Source: DATBQN01 sp963755825 (lineage in GTDB: Bacteria > Acidobacteriota > Thermoanaerobaculia > Multivoradales > UBA5704). From it: a DNA stretch of 64,000 nt. Under the pieces are notes generated by a model that was given only the letters and a program-made list of their open reading frames with translations, did not search any database and was not told where the DNA came from. Numbering within the stretch: position 1 is the stretch's first letter; every line of letters begins with the position of its first letter. Both the position numbers and the translations under genes were made by a program. Below are positions 42,369-51,095 of this stretch, in pieces. The stretch spans positions 434,001 to 498,000 of the forward strand of contig CAVWLA010000003.1 in NCBI GenBank assembly GCA_963755825.1, in the 5' to 3' direction.

Positions 42369-45002
42369 ATGCTGGCGACGGAAACTGGCGCTGCCGGCAG
42401 CGAAAATGACCTCGGCCGCTCGCCAGCGGACGCCGCGCTCCCGGACCATCTCCTGCCGCTGCCGGGCGAGCCCGCCGACCGGTGGGCCCTCTGGCGCACC
42501 TTCGCCGTGCGCGGCGCCGGCTTCCCCGCCGCCGATGTGCTGTGCCTGGCGGCCGCCGACTGCGCGCGGGCGGCGGATCGAATCAAGACGGCGGAGGACG
42601 AGGCGGAAGAGCTGCGCCAGGCTGCCATCGCGGCGCTACGCGGCGAGCTGGCGAGCGCCGGCGCGGAGGGCGTCGATCCGCTCCTCAAGGCGATCCGGCG
42701 CCTCAAGCGGCACCAGGGTGTCGCGGCGGCCGGCCTCGCCCCGCCGGCGGCGGAGGCGATCGCTCGGCGCGAGGCCGCGCTGGCACGCGCCGCCGCCGCG
42801 AAGGCGGCCTTCGAAGAGGCCTTCGCGGCGGCCGATGACCGCCTCGACGCGGCCCTCCGCGCCGTCGCGAGCAGGCCGCGCTTCCGCGAGGCGATCGTCT
42901 GGCAGAACCGTCATGCCGCGGAGACCGGGCTCGAGCCGTTCCTCCGCCGGCAGGAGGGAGCGCGGCGCCGCTCCTCGGGCGACCGGCGGCACACCCAGAT
43001 GGTCGCCTCCTATCTCCAGCGCTACTGCATGAAGAACGACACCGTCGGCTTCTTCGGCCCGGTCGGCTGGGGGCTGCTGAGCGAGGGCGACCGCGCGATC
43101 ACCGTCCGACCGGGAGAGCAGCTGCTCTCCTCGCGCCGGGTGTACTTCGAAGGCTGGGGGATCGACGCCGTCGCCGATCGGCTCGCCGAGGACCCGGCGA
43201 TGCGCCCCTGGCTCGCTCCGCGGCGCTCGCCGTACCTGCGGCGGGATGGCGATCGCTACTTCACGCCGACCGGCGCCAAGATCGAGCTCGGCCCGCTCTC
43301 CGGCGCCCTCATGGCGATCTGCGACGGCACCCGGCCGGCCGGGCTGCTGGTGCGCGACCTGGGGCCCACCGTCACCCCCGACAAGGAGGCGATCCTCTGG
43401 GGGATGCTCGCCGACTTCCATGCCAAGGGGCTGCTCCGCTGGTCGTTCCAGATCCCCCTCTCGATGACCCCCGAGCACACCCTCCGCGACCTCCTCCTGG
43501 CGATCGAGGAGGAGCCGCTCCGCGCGGGAGCCCTCGCCGTCGTCGACGAGCTGATCGCCGCCCGCGACGAGGTCGCCCGCGCCCGCGGCGACGTCGAGGC
43601 GTTGCGGCGCGCTCTCGGCGCGCTCGAGGCGACCTTCACCCGCGCCACCGGCCGCCTCGCCACGCAGGCGGACGGCCAGACCTACGCCGGCCGCACGCTG
43701 GTCCACGAGGAGTGCCGGCGCGACCTCGAGCTCGAGCTCGGCGCGCCGTTTCTCGCCGCCCTCGGCCCGCCCCTCTCCATCGTCCTCGACAGCGGCCGCT
43801 GGTTCACCCGCTTCGTCGCCGACGGCCATCGCGAGACCTTCGCCGAGACCTACGCCGAGCTCTGCGCCGAGAGGGGAACGCCGCGGCTCGACCTGCTGGG
43901 CTTCGCCCGCGCCGCGCTGCCGCGCCTGATCAACCGGGATAGCTACCAGCTGCTCCAGCGCGAGCTCCAGGCGCGGTGGGAGCGCGTTCTGGAGATCCCG
44001 CCGGGGGCGCGGCGGATCGTCCGCCGGAGCGCCGAGCTCGCCCCGCGGGTGGCCGCGGAGTTCGCCGCGCCGGGGCCCGGCTGGGTCAAGGCGCGCTATC
44101 ACTGCCCCGACCTCCTCATCGCCGCTCCCAGCGTCGAGGCGATCGGCCGAGGCGACTACGAGATCGTCCTGGGAGAGCTGCACGTCGCGATGAACACCCT
44201 CGATCGCGCGCTCCTCTTCTCCCAGCACCCGGAGCCCGAGCGCCTCCGCGCCGCCATCGATCGCGACCTGCCGGAGCCCAATCTGATCGTCATGCTGCCC
44301 AAGGCGTGGAGCAGGGAGGAGGCGGTCAAGGAGCTCGGCCTGCTGGTGTGGGCGCTCAACGGCCGGCTGGATCTCGGCCTGCGCTCGCCGAAGGACTTCT
44401 ACCTCGACCTCTCCCTCGACCCTCCCGTCGTCTCACCGCCCCAGGTGCTGGCGATCGGCGAGCTCGTCGTCGAGCCGAGCGAGCCCGGCGGCGACCTCGT
44501 CGTGGGAACGCACGACGGCCGCGTCCGTTTCGACCTCCTCGAGTTCTTCCAGTTCATCCTCATGGCGCAGGTGATCCGCAACTACGGCATCCTCTCCCTT
44601 TCCAACCATGCGCCGCGGGTCACCGTCGACCGCCTGGTGATCAGCCGCGAGAAGTGGGGGTTCGAGGCGGCCAGTCTCGACTTCGCCCGCCAGCCGACCG
44701 CGGCGGGGCGATTCGCCGCGCTCCGCCGCTGGGCGCTGGAGCATGAGCTGCCGCGCTTCCTCTATGCCAAGTCGCAGCAGGAGCAGAAGCCGTTCTACGT
44801 CGACCTCGAGAGCCCGGTCCTCGTCGAGATCCTCGCTAAGGCGGTGCGCAATCTGGTGAAAGCGGATCCGCTCGGCCGGTTCACCCTCTCCGAGATGCTG
44901 CCCGACCACGATCAGCTCTGGCTGCCGGACGCCCAGGACGCTCGCTACACCGCCGAGCTGCGGATGGTGGCGGTCGATCGCTCGCACGCGGTCGAAGCTT
45001 AG
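42369..45002 (+). CDS. Stand-alone LanB-like lantibiotic dehydratase family protein
   Basis: An 877-residue protein of the long lantibiotic-dehydratase N-terminal type. Family-like blocks include SYLQRYCMKNDTVGFFGPVG (the LanB 'R-x-x-x-PFG' region equivalent), FEGWGIDAVADRLAEDP, VLDSGRWFTRFVADGHRETF, YEIVLGELHVAMNTLDRALL and NHAPRVTVDRLVISREKWGF; the end includes KPFYVDLESPVLVEILAKA. LanB proteins use glutamyl-tRNA to activate Ser/Thr of a precursor peptide; relatives (PEARLs) instead add amino acids to a peptide end. No LanC cyclase, SpaB C-terminal-domain protein or obvious precursor is next to it. ATG at 42369 has GAAGGA at good spacing; a GTG at 42339 is the alternative start. Confidence 0.82.
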   Translation: MLATETGAAGSENDLGRSPADAALPDHLLPLPGEPADRWALWRTFAVRGAGFPAADVLCLAAADCARAADRIKTAEDEAEELRQAAIAALRGELASAGAEGVDPLLKAIRRLKRHQGVAAAGLAPPAAEAIARREAALARAAAAKAAFEEAFAAADDRLDAALRAVASRPRFREAIVWQNRHAAETGLEPFLRRQEGARRRSSGDRRHTQMVASYLQRYCMKNDTVGFFGPVGWGLLSEGDRAITVRPGEQLLSSRRVYFEGWGIDAVADRLAEDPAMRPWLAPRRSPYLRRDGDRYFTPTGAKIELGPLSGALMAICDGTRPAGLLVRDLGPTVTPDKEAILWGMLADFHAKGLLRWSFQIPLSMTPEHTLRDLLLAIEEEPLRAGALAVVDELIAARDEVARARGDVEALRRALGALEATFTRATGRLATQADGQTYAGRTLVHEECRRDLELELGAPFLAALGPPLSIVLDSGRWFTRFVADGHRETFAETYAELCAERGTPRLDLLGFARAALPRLINRDSYQLLQRELQARWERVLEIPPGARRIVRRSAELAPRVAAEFAAPGPGWVKARYHCPDLLIAAPSVEAIGRGDYEIVLGELHVAMNTLDRALLFSQHPEPERLRAAIDRDLPEPNLIVMLPKAWSREEAVKELGLLVWALNGRLDLGLRSPKDFYLDLSLDPPVVSPPQVLAIGELVVEPSEPGGDLVVGTHDGRVRFDLLEFFQFILMAQVIRNYGILSLSNHAPRVTVDRLVISREKWGFEAASLDFARQPTAAGRFAALRRWALEHELPRFLYAKSQQEQKPFYVDLESPVLVEILAKAVRNLVKADPLGRFTLSEMLPDHDQLWLPDAQDARYTAELRMVAVDRSHAVEA

Positions 45003-45065
45003 GCGTTCCACGAGCGCTCTCCTCCACCGGACGACCTCGGCCTCAGGCCGGTCGAGGAGCCTCCC

Positions 45066-46919
45066 TCACTGAAAGTACCCCGAGATGTCGACCACCAGGT
45101 GCGTCGCGCCCGGGGAGAGGTCGGCTTGGACGCTGATCTCTCCCAGCGGGTTGCCGGTCAGCGTCAGGATGGCGTTGTTGGCGAGCACCTGGCCGGCGTG
45201 GAAGTTGATCGTCGAGGTCTTGTCGCCGAGGCCGACGGGGCCGATGCGGAGATCGCCCGCCGCGCTCGGCGCGACGACGGTGACGTTGGCGGCCACGGCG
45301 CGGGCGCCGGCCGGTATGCCGCAGTTGCCGGCGACCGGGAAGATCCGCTTGGCGCCGTTGCCGGCGAGCGGGCCGCCGCCGAGGGGGCCGGGGGGATTGC
45401 GGGTGTCGATCAGCCGGCAGGGCGGCAGGGTGAAGAAGCTGAGCGGCTCCGGGTTCGGCGCGAAGACCCAGAGCTTGCTCGCCTCGTCGGTGACGAAGAG
45501 CTTGCCGCCGCTGACGATCGGGCTCTCCCAGTGGATGCCGCCGATCGTCGCGCTCCACAGCTGGGCGCCGGTGGTCGGCGCCAGCGCCTTGATGCCGCCG
45601 GCGCCGGCGTAGAAGACCATGCCGTTGGCGACCACCGGCGAGCTGCCGCCGCTCGAGTTGGTCCACCGGCCGGCGAGCGACGGCACGCCGCCCGAGACGG
45701 TCAGCTGGATGCCCGAGATGCCGCTGTTGTTGGCGACGAAGGCCCAGGTGCTCTGCGTCACCGGATCGACCCACACCGCGGGCGCCGTCAGCACCTGGCC
45801 GCCCTGCGGCAGGCCGATCTTCTGCAGCTCCCCGCTGACGTGGCCGGGGCCGCCCATCCCCGAGAGGTTGCTGAGGTCGAGCAGGCGGAGCTGGGCGTCC
45901 TTGCCGCTCTGCAGGCCGAGGTGGGCGACGTTGCTGCCGGGCGGCGCCGGCAGGATGGCGGGCGCCGTGCTCCCCAGGTCGGCGTCGACGTCCTGCAGGT
46001 GCTGGAACTCGGTCGGCGTGTAGGCGTCGACCGGCAGGCCGCCGCTGCCGGTGCCGTCCGGGTGGAGGGCGAAGGTGCTGTCGCCCCAGTTGTGGCCGCC
46101 GGTGTTGCCGTCGTAGTTGCCGTTGCCGGTCGCCATGAAGATGCGGTCGAGCGAGGGGTCGTAGACGATGCCGGCGCGCGCCCAGATGGCGGTCTGCACC
46201 GCCGGGCAGTCGGGCGTGCCGTTCTCGACGAAGTGGACGGTCTGGTCGCTGCAGTCGGCGTTGAAGACGTTCTGCGCGCCGGTCGCGAGGTCGATCGCCG
46301 TGACGTGCCCCTGATAGTCGCCGGCGTCGCCCGGGTAGCCGCCGTTGGTGACGTAGAGATAGGTCGCGCCGCTCTTGGCGGTGGCGATCGAGAGCGCCGA
46401 GGAGCCCTTCTCGACGTCGGGCTTGAGCGTCGTCGTCTGCGGCCAGCCGCCGGTCGTCACTTCGCTACCGTCCCCCACGGCGTACTTGCGCACCTTGCCG
46501 TCGAGGCCGTAGCCGTAAACGAAGAGCCGGCTGGGATCGATCGCCGGCGACGAGGTGGTGTAGCGCGGCCCGGTCGCCGGCTGCTTCGACCACACCGTCG
46601 AGCCGTCGGCGACGTTGATCGCCAGCAGGCGGCCGTCCTTGGTGGTGAGGAAGACGAGATCCTTGACCCCGCCGGCGGTCGCCACGCCGGGCAGGAAGGC
46701 GGCGGCGCCGTCGGCGATCGACGGCAGGGTCACCGCCGGATAGAGGCTGTGGAGCGTCGCGACGTTGCCGGGGTGGATCGTCGTCTCCTGGTCGGTGGTG
46801 CCGCTGTGCTGGACGTCGTAGTCGAAGGCGGGCCAGTCGGTCTGCTGGGCGCGCGAGACGGCGGGCGAGAGGGTGGCGAGGAGGGCGATCGCGATGAGGA
46901 CGAGCGGTGAGCGTCTCAT
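45066..46919 (-). CDS. Secreted PQQ-like beta-propeller protein with C-terminal 'RLIDTR' domain
   Basis: A 617-residue exported protein (signal LVLIAIALLATLSPAVSRAQ). Residues about 30-470 form an eight-blade-type PQQ-like quinoprotein propeller: VFLTTKDGRLLAINVADGST, then VTAIDLATGAQNVFNADCSD, then VFYAGAGGIKALAPTTGAQL with W-motif repeats. The last 140 residues are a separate beta domain opening with FFTLPPCRLIDTRNPPGPLG, then VAANVTVVAPSAAGDLRIGP and HLVVDISGYF, a module seen at the end of many secreted proteins. Without the PQQ-ligand set it may be structural rather than a dehydrogenase. ATG at 46919 is chosen over a TTG at 46937. Confidence 0.85.
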   Translation of the reverse strand: MRRSPLVLIAIALLATLSPAVSRAQQTDWPAFDYDVQHSGTTDQETTIHPGNVATLHSLYPAVTLPSIADGAAAFLPGVATAGGVKDLVFLTTKDGRLLAINVADGSTVWSKQPATGPRYTTSSPAIDPSRLFVYGYGLDGKVRKYAVGDGSEVTTGGWPQTTTLKPDVEKGSSALSIATAKSGATYLYVTNGGYPGDAGDYQGHVTAIDLATGAQNVFNADCSDQTVHFVENGTPDCPAVQTAIWARAGIVYDPSLDRIFMATGNGNYDGNTGGHNWGDSTFALHPDGTGSGGLPVDAYTPTEFQHLQDVDADLGSTAPAILPAPPGSNVAHLGLQSGKDAQLRLLDLSNLSGMGGPGHVSGELQKIGLPQGGQVLTAPAVWVDPVTQSTWAFVANNSGISGIQLTVSGGVPSLAGRWTNSSGGSSPVVANGMVFYAGAGGIKALAPTTGAQLWSATIGGIHWESPIVSGGKLFVTDEASKLWVFAPNPEPLSFFTLPPCRLIDTRNPPGPLGGGPLAGNGAKRIFPVAGNCGIPAGARAVAANVTVVAPSAAGDLRIGPVGLGDKTSTINFHAGQVLANNAILTLTGNPLGEISVQADLSPGATHLVVDISGYFQ

Positions 46920-46937
46920 CGCACCATGGTAATTCAA

Positions 46938-46960
46938 CCGGCGGCTAAGGTAACCGCCGG
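46938..46960. promoter_or_regulatory. Inverted repeat in a divergent promoter gap
   Basis: CCGGCGG and CCGCCGG separated by 9 bp, in the 71-bp gap between the divergent propeller and lipase-maturation-factor genes. It could be an operator or an RNA hairpin. Confidence 0.35.
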
Positions 46961-46990
46961 ACCGCCGGGCGGTGCGACAATCGCCACGGT

Positions 46991-48553
46991 ATGGCGGCGG
47001 AGCGTGGGGAGCGACTCTACCGGCTCTGGCCCTGGCTCGGATCAGCCGGCCGGTTCTTCGCGCCGGCGGCGCGGGCGGAGGCCGGCTATCTCTGGGCGCG
47101 CTGGCTGTTCCTCCGCGCCCTCGGACTCATCGCGCTCTCCGCCTTCTATTCGCTCGCCTTCCAGATCCACGGCCTCATCGGCCCGCACGGCATCCTCCCC
47201 GCCGGCCGCTACCTGGCGCGGGTCGCCGCCGCCTACCCCGGCCCGGCGCGCTTCTGGTTCGCCCCGACGCTCCTCTGGATCGCCTCCGGCGACGGCGCGC
47301 TCACCCTCCTCGTCGCCGCCGGGCTCGCCGCCTCGCTCGCCCTCGTCCTCAACCTCTGGCCGCGGCTCTCCCTCGGCATCTGCCTCCTCGCCTTTCTCTC
47401 CTTCATCGCCGCCGCCCAGGACTTCGCCTCCTATCAGTCGGACGGCATGCTGCTCGAGGCCGGCTTCCTGTCGCTCTTCTTCGCGCCGCGCGGCCTCCGC
47501 CCGCGGCTGGGCGCCGTCCAACCGCCGTCGCCGGCGAGCCTCTGGCTGCTGCGCTGGGAGTGGTTCCGCATCTACTTCGAGTCCGGCGTCGTCAAGCTGG
47601 CGAGCGGCGACCCGCAGTGGCGGGACCTCTCCGCCATGGACCACTACGACGAGAACGGCCCGCTCCCCACCTGGATCGGCTGGTACTCGGCGCAGCTCCC
47701 CCACCGCTTCCACGCCTCCGTCGCCCTCTTCACCCTCGTCGCCGAGCTCGGTCTCGCCTGGCTGGTCTTCCTGCCGCGGCGCTGGCGCCTCGCCGCCTTC
47801 CTCATCCTCACGCCGTTCCAGATCGGCATCATCCTCACCGCCAACTACGCCTTCCTCAACTACCTGGTGCTCGCCCTCGGCATCCTCCTCGTCGACGACG
47901 CGGCGCTCGGCCGCCTCCGGTTTCCGACCCCGCCCGAGATCGAGCCGCTGCGGCCGCGCGCCTGGCGCCTCGCGGCGGCGGCCTTCGCGCTCCTCTGGGT
48001 GCTCTACGCCACCGTCGTCGCCATGCCCGGCATCCCCGCCGGCGCCGTCCCCGGCCCGCTCCTCGCCCCGGCGATCGTCCTCGAGCCGTTCCGCATCGCC
48101 AACCGCTACGGCCTCTTCGCGGTGATGACGCGGACCCGCTACGAGATCGAGTTCGAGGGGAGCCGCGACGGCGCCACCTGGGTCGCCTACCCGTTCCGCT
48201 ACAAGCCGCAGGCGGTGGACCGGCCGCCGGGCATCTACGCGCCCTACCAGCCCCGCTTCGAGTGGAACCTCTGGTTCGCCTCGCTCGAGGAGTGGCAGGC
48301 GAACCCCTGGGTGGTGGCGGCCGAGGCCCGCCTCGCCGCCGGCGAGCCGGCGGTCCTGGCGCTCTTCGCCCACGACCCCTTCGCCGGCGCCAAGCCCGCC
48401 GCGGTGCGCACGCTCCTCTGGCGCTACCGCTTCACCGACCGCGCGGCGCGCGCCGCGACCGGCGCCTGGTGGCGGCGCGAGCTCGTCGGGCCCTTCGCGC
48501 CGGCGGTGCGGCGGGCGCCCGACGGCAGCCTCGCCGTCGAATCCGATCGCTAG
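46991..48553 (+). CDS. Lipase maturation factor family membrane protein
   Basis: A 520-residue multi-pass protein of the LMF1/LMF2 family. Typical features are the N-terminal RLWPWLGSAGRFFAPAARA, then SLAFQIHGLIGPHGILPAGR, SYQSDGMLLEAGFLSLFFAP, WFRIYFESGVVKLASGDPQW and DHYDENGPLPTW, a run of about eight to ten membrane helices, and a C-terminal soluble domain (YEIEFEGSRDGATWVAYPFR). Human LMF1 assists lipase folding in the ER; the bacterial role is unproven but likely concerns secreted or membrane protein folding. Start ATG at 46991. Confidence 0.92.
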   Translation: MAAERGERLYRLWPWLGSAGRFFAPAARAEAGYLWARWLFLRALGLIALSAFYSLAFQIHGLIGPHGILPAGRYLARVAAAYPGPARFWFAPTLLWIASGDGALTLLVAAGLAASLALVLNLWPRLSLGICLLAFLSFIAAAQDFASYQSDGMLLEAGFLSLFFAPRGLRPRLGAVQPPSPASLWLLRWEWFRIYFESGVVKLASGDPQWRDLSAMDHYDENGPLPTWIGWYSAQLPHRFHASVALFTLVAELGLAWLVFLPRRWRLAAFLILTPFQIGIILTANYAFLNYLVLALGILLVDDAALGRLRFPTPPEIEPLRPRAWRLAAAAFALLWVLYATVVAMPGIPAGAVPGPLLAPAIVLEPFRIANRYGLFAVMTRTRYEIEFEGSRDGATWVAYPFRYKPQAVDRPPGIYAPYQPRFEWNLWFASLEEWQANPWVVAAEARLAAGEPAVLALFAHDPFAGAKPAAVRTLLWRYRFTDRAARAATGAWWRRELVGPFAPAVRRAPDGSLAVESDR

Positions 48554-48565
48554 AAGACCATCCGA

Positions 48566-48571
48566 TATACT
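48566..48571 (+). promoter_or_regulatory. Possible -10 box for the efflux operon
   Basis: TATACT in the 105-bp gap before the adaptor gene; the flanking GATATACTC resembles the box upstream of nfeD. No clear -35. Confidence 0.3.
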
Positions 48572-48658
48572 CGCCAGCCCGGAGGAACGAACCGGGTTGC
48601 CAGCCCAGGAGCACACCTCGCGCCACTCGCCGCGGCACCCGACCTGGGCAACCAGACC

Positions 48659-49861
48659 ATGAGCGGCGGGCGGGCGCGCTCCCGGACCACTCTCGTCGCC
48701 GTCTTCGCCGCGATCGTCCTCGCGGTCGCCGCCGTCATCCTCTTCGCTCTCCGCCCTCACCCGGCGACCGTGCATACCGCCGCCGCGGCGCGCGGCGACC
48801 TCCTCGTCCGCGTCCTCTGCGACGGCGATCTCGAGCCGCCGCCGGGCGGCGAGCTGCGCACCGCCGAAGGCGGCACCGCCGGCACGGTCGCCATCCGCGA
48901 CGGCGACCGTGTGACGCGCGGCGAGGTCCTCCTGCGGCTCGACAACCGCGAGATCGCCGGCGGCGAGCGCCAGGCGCTGGGCGATCTCTCCCGGCTCGCC
49001 GCCGAGCGCGCCGCCGCCGCCGCCGACCTCGCCCGCGCCCGCCGCGAGGCCGCCTATCGCCGGCGGCAGGCCGACGCCGACCGCCGCCTGGTCGCGGCGC
49101 GCGCCCTCCCCGCGGCGACCGCCGACGCCGACGAGCTCGCCGCCCGCGAGGCCGAGTCGCAGGCGAGCGCGGCAGCGGCGCAGCTCGGCTCGATCACCGG
49201 CAGCGCGACGCCGGGAGCCCCGCGGGAACCCTCCCGCCAAGGGCTCGCCGAGGCCGCCGCCGCCGATCTCTCCCGCCGCGCCGCGGCGCTCGCCGTGCGG
49301 GCGCCGTTCGACGGCGTCGTCTACGGCCTGCCGCGCGCCGGCCAGCTGCTGCAGCCGGGCGAGCGGGTGGCCGAGGTCACCGACCCCGCGCACCCCCGCG
49401 TCCGCTTCCGCATCGACCCGCCGGACGTGCCGCGGATCGCCGTCGGCCAGCGCCTGATCGTCTCCTCGAACGGCCTCGCCGGCCGCAGCTGGGAGGGGCG
49501 GGTGACCGCCGCCGCCGGCGCGCTACGCGAGGTCGGCGGCCGCCAGGTCGGCGAGGCGACCGGCGAGATCGCCGACCCCGGCGGCGCTCTCAGCCTCAAC
49601 GCCGCGGTCGACGTCCAGGTCGTCGTCGCCGAGCGCCGCGGCGTCCTCACCGTGCCGCGCGGCGCCCTGCGCCGCCAGGGCGACCGGCGCTTCGTCTGGC
49701 GGGTCGACGGCGGCGAGGCGAGGCGGCGCGACGTCACGGTGGGCTTGGTCGGCCTGGACCAGGTCGAGGTCGAGAGCGGCCTCGCCGCCGGCGACCTGGT
49801 GGTCACCGATGCCGCGGTCGCCTTGAGCGAGGGGGAGCGTGTCCGCACCGCCGCCCCCTGA
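48659..49861 (+). CDS. HlyD/MacA-type periplasmic adaptor
   Basis: A 400-residue membrane-fusion protein with an N-terminal anchor (LVAVFAAIVLAVAAVILFAL). Two lipoyl half-motifs (TAGTVAIRDGDRVTRGEVLL and RAPFDGVVYGLPRAGQLLQP) flank an Ala/Arg-rich alpha-helical hairpin (residues about 105-165), followed by beta-barrel and membrane-proximal domains (VLTVPRGALRRQGDRRFVWR). It links an inner-membrane transporter to a TolC channel. The next gene, a MacB-like permease, starts within its 3' end (23 bp overlap), so the three genes form one operon. Confidence 0.88.
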   Translation: MSGGRARSRTTLVAVFAAIVLAVAAVILFALRPHPATVHTAAAARGDLLVRVLCDGDLEPPPGGELRTAEGGTAGTVAIRDGDRVTRGEVLLRLDNREIAGGERQALGDLSRLAAERAAAAADLARARREAAYRRRQADADRRLVAARALPAATADADELAAREAESQASAAAAQLGSITGSATPGAPREPSRQGLAEAAAADLSRRAAALAVRAPFDGVVYGLPRAGQLLQPGERVAEVTDPAHPRVRFRIDPPDVPRIAVGQRLIVSSNGLAGRSWEGRVTAAAGALREVGGRQVGEATGEIADPGGALSLNAAVDVQVVVAERRGVLTVPRGALRRQGDRRFVWRVDGGEARRRDVTVGLVGLDQVEVESGLAAGDLVVTDAAVALSEGERVRTAAP

Positions 49862-51095
49862 GCGGCGGCGCGACCGCCTGCGCGACAGCATGCCGGGCTC
49901 CGAGGCCCTGGCGATGGCCCTGGCGCGCTTCGAGACCCATCCGCTGCAGACCTGGCTGACCCTCACTGGCCTCTTCGTCGGCACCGCCTCGATCATCGTC
50001 GTCGTCGCCCTGGGCCTCACCGGCCGCCGCTACGTGATGACGCAGATCGAGGGCGTCGGCTCGCACCTCCTGTGGGCCAACTACCGCGGCGCCTTGAGCA
50101 CCGGCGGCGTGCGCCCGCTCGACGACCCCATCCGCGACGCCGACGTGCCGGCGGTGGCGGCGCGCCGCGAGCTCTACGACGGGGTGACGCCGCTCGTCAT
50201 CCTGCACGGCCAGATCGACCTCCCGGCGCGCTCGGCCGACCTCACCATCCTCGGCACCAGCGCCAACTACCCGGCGGTGCGCAAGAACCTCACCATCCTG
50301 CGCGGCCGCTTCCTCGACGACGACGACGTCCTCGGCCAGTCGCGCGTCTGCGTCGTCAACCGCCACCTCTACGAGGAGCTCTGGGGCGCCGACGAGCTCG
50401 CCGGCCAGAGCCTGCGCACACTCGGCATGACCTTCGCGGTGATCGGCGAGTTCGAGGAGCCGGTCGACACCCTGGGGCAGGGGGACGTCACCCCGGAGAC
50501 CATCCTCATCCCCATCACCACGAGCTGGTTCTTCACCCCCGTGCGCCGCGTCGACACCCTGTTCGCCGAGGTGCGCGACTTCGACAGCATCCCGCTCGCC
50601 CAGCGCACCCTGGAGGACATTCTCCGCGAGCGCCACCACCCCGGCTCCGAGTACACGGTGCAGAGCATGCAGGCGGTGGTCAAGGTGGCCAACGCGATCT
50701 CCTGGGGGCTCGTCCTCGTCTTCATCCTGGTGGCGGCGATCTCGGTGGTGGTGGGCGGCGTGGGGATCATGAACATCCTCCTCGCCTCGGTCGAGCAGCG
50801 GACGCGGGAGATCGGCCTCCGCATGGCGATCGGCGCCCGCCGCCGCGACGTGCTGGAGCAGTTCCTCCTCGAGGCGCTGGTGCTCGGCATGGTCGGCTCG
50901 GCGCTCGGCGTCGCCGGCGGCCTCGGCCTGCCGCTTCTCGCCCGCCTCGCCGTCAAGCAGGTGCCGATCCTCGTCTCGCCGCTCTCCGCCGGCCTCGCCT
51001 TCGCCTTCTCCTCGGCGGTGACGGCGCTCTTCGGCACCATCCCCGCCTACCGCGCCTCGCGGCTCGACCCGGTGGAGGCGCTGCGCCATGAGTGA
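49839..51095 (+). CDS. MacB/FtsX-type ABC permease without ATPase domain
   Basis: A 418-residue protein: one N-terminal helix (WLTLTGLFVGTASIIVVVAL), a periplasmic MacB-PCD domain (residues about 55-260, including LGTSANYPAVRKNLTILRGR and VIGEFEEPVD), and a C-terminal FtsX domain of three helices with VVGGVGIMNILLASVEQRTR and EIGLRMAIGARRRDVLEQF. These are strong MacB-type mechanotransmission signatures. The N-terminal ATPase of full MacB is absent and no ABC ATPase gene is adjacent. Start GTG at 49839; an ATG internal to the first 20 residues is an alternative. Confidence 0.9.
   Translation: MSAPPPPERRRDRLRDSMPGSEALAMALARFETHPLQTWLTLTGLFVGTASIIVVVALGLTGRRYVMTQIEGVGSHLLWANYRGALSTGGVRPLDDPIRDADVPAVAARRELYDGVTPLVILHGQIDLPARSADLTILGTSANYPAVRKNLTILRGRFLDDDDVLGQSRVCVVNRHLYEELWGADELAGQSLRTLGMTFAVIGEFEEPVDTLGQGDVTPETILIPITTSWFFTPVRRVDTLFAEVRDFDSIPLAQRTLEDILRERHHPGSEYTVQSMQAVVKVANAISWGLVLVFILVAAISVVVGGVGIMNILLASVEQRTREIGLRMAIGARRRDVLEQFLLEALVLGMVGSALGVAGGLGLPLLARLAVKQVPILVSPLSAGLAFAFSSAVTALFGTIPAYRASRLDPVEALRHE

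Noticed and set aside
49839..51095. LolC/LolE lipoprotein-release permease
   Set aside because: The operon with an HlyD adaptor and TolC and the single N-terminal helix before a MacB-PCD domain fit MacB better.
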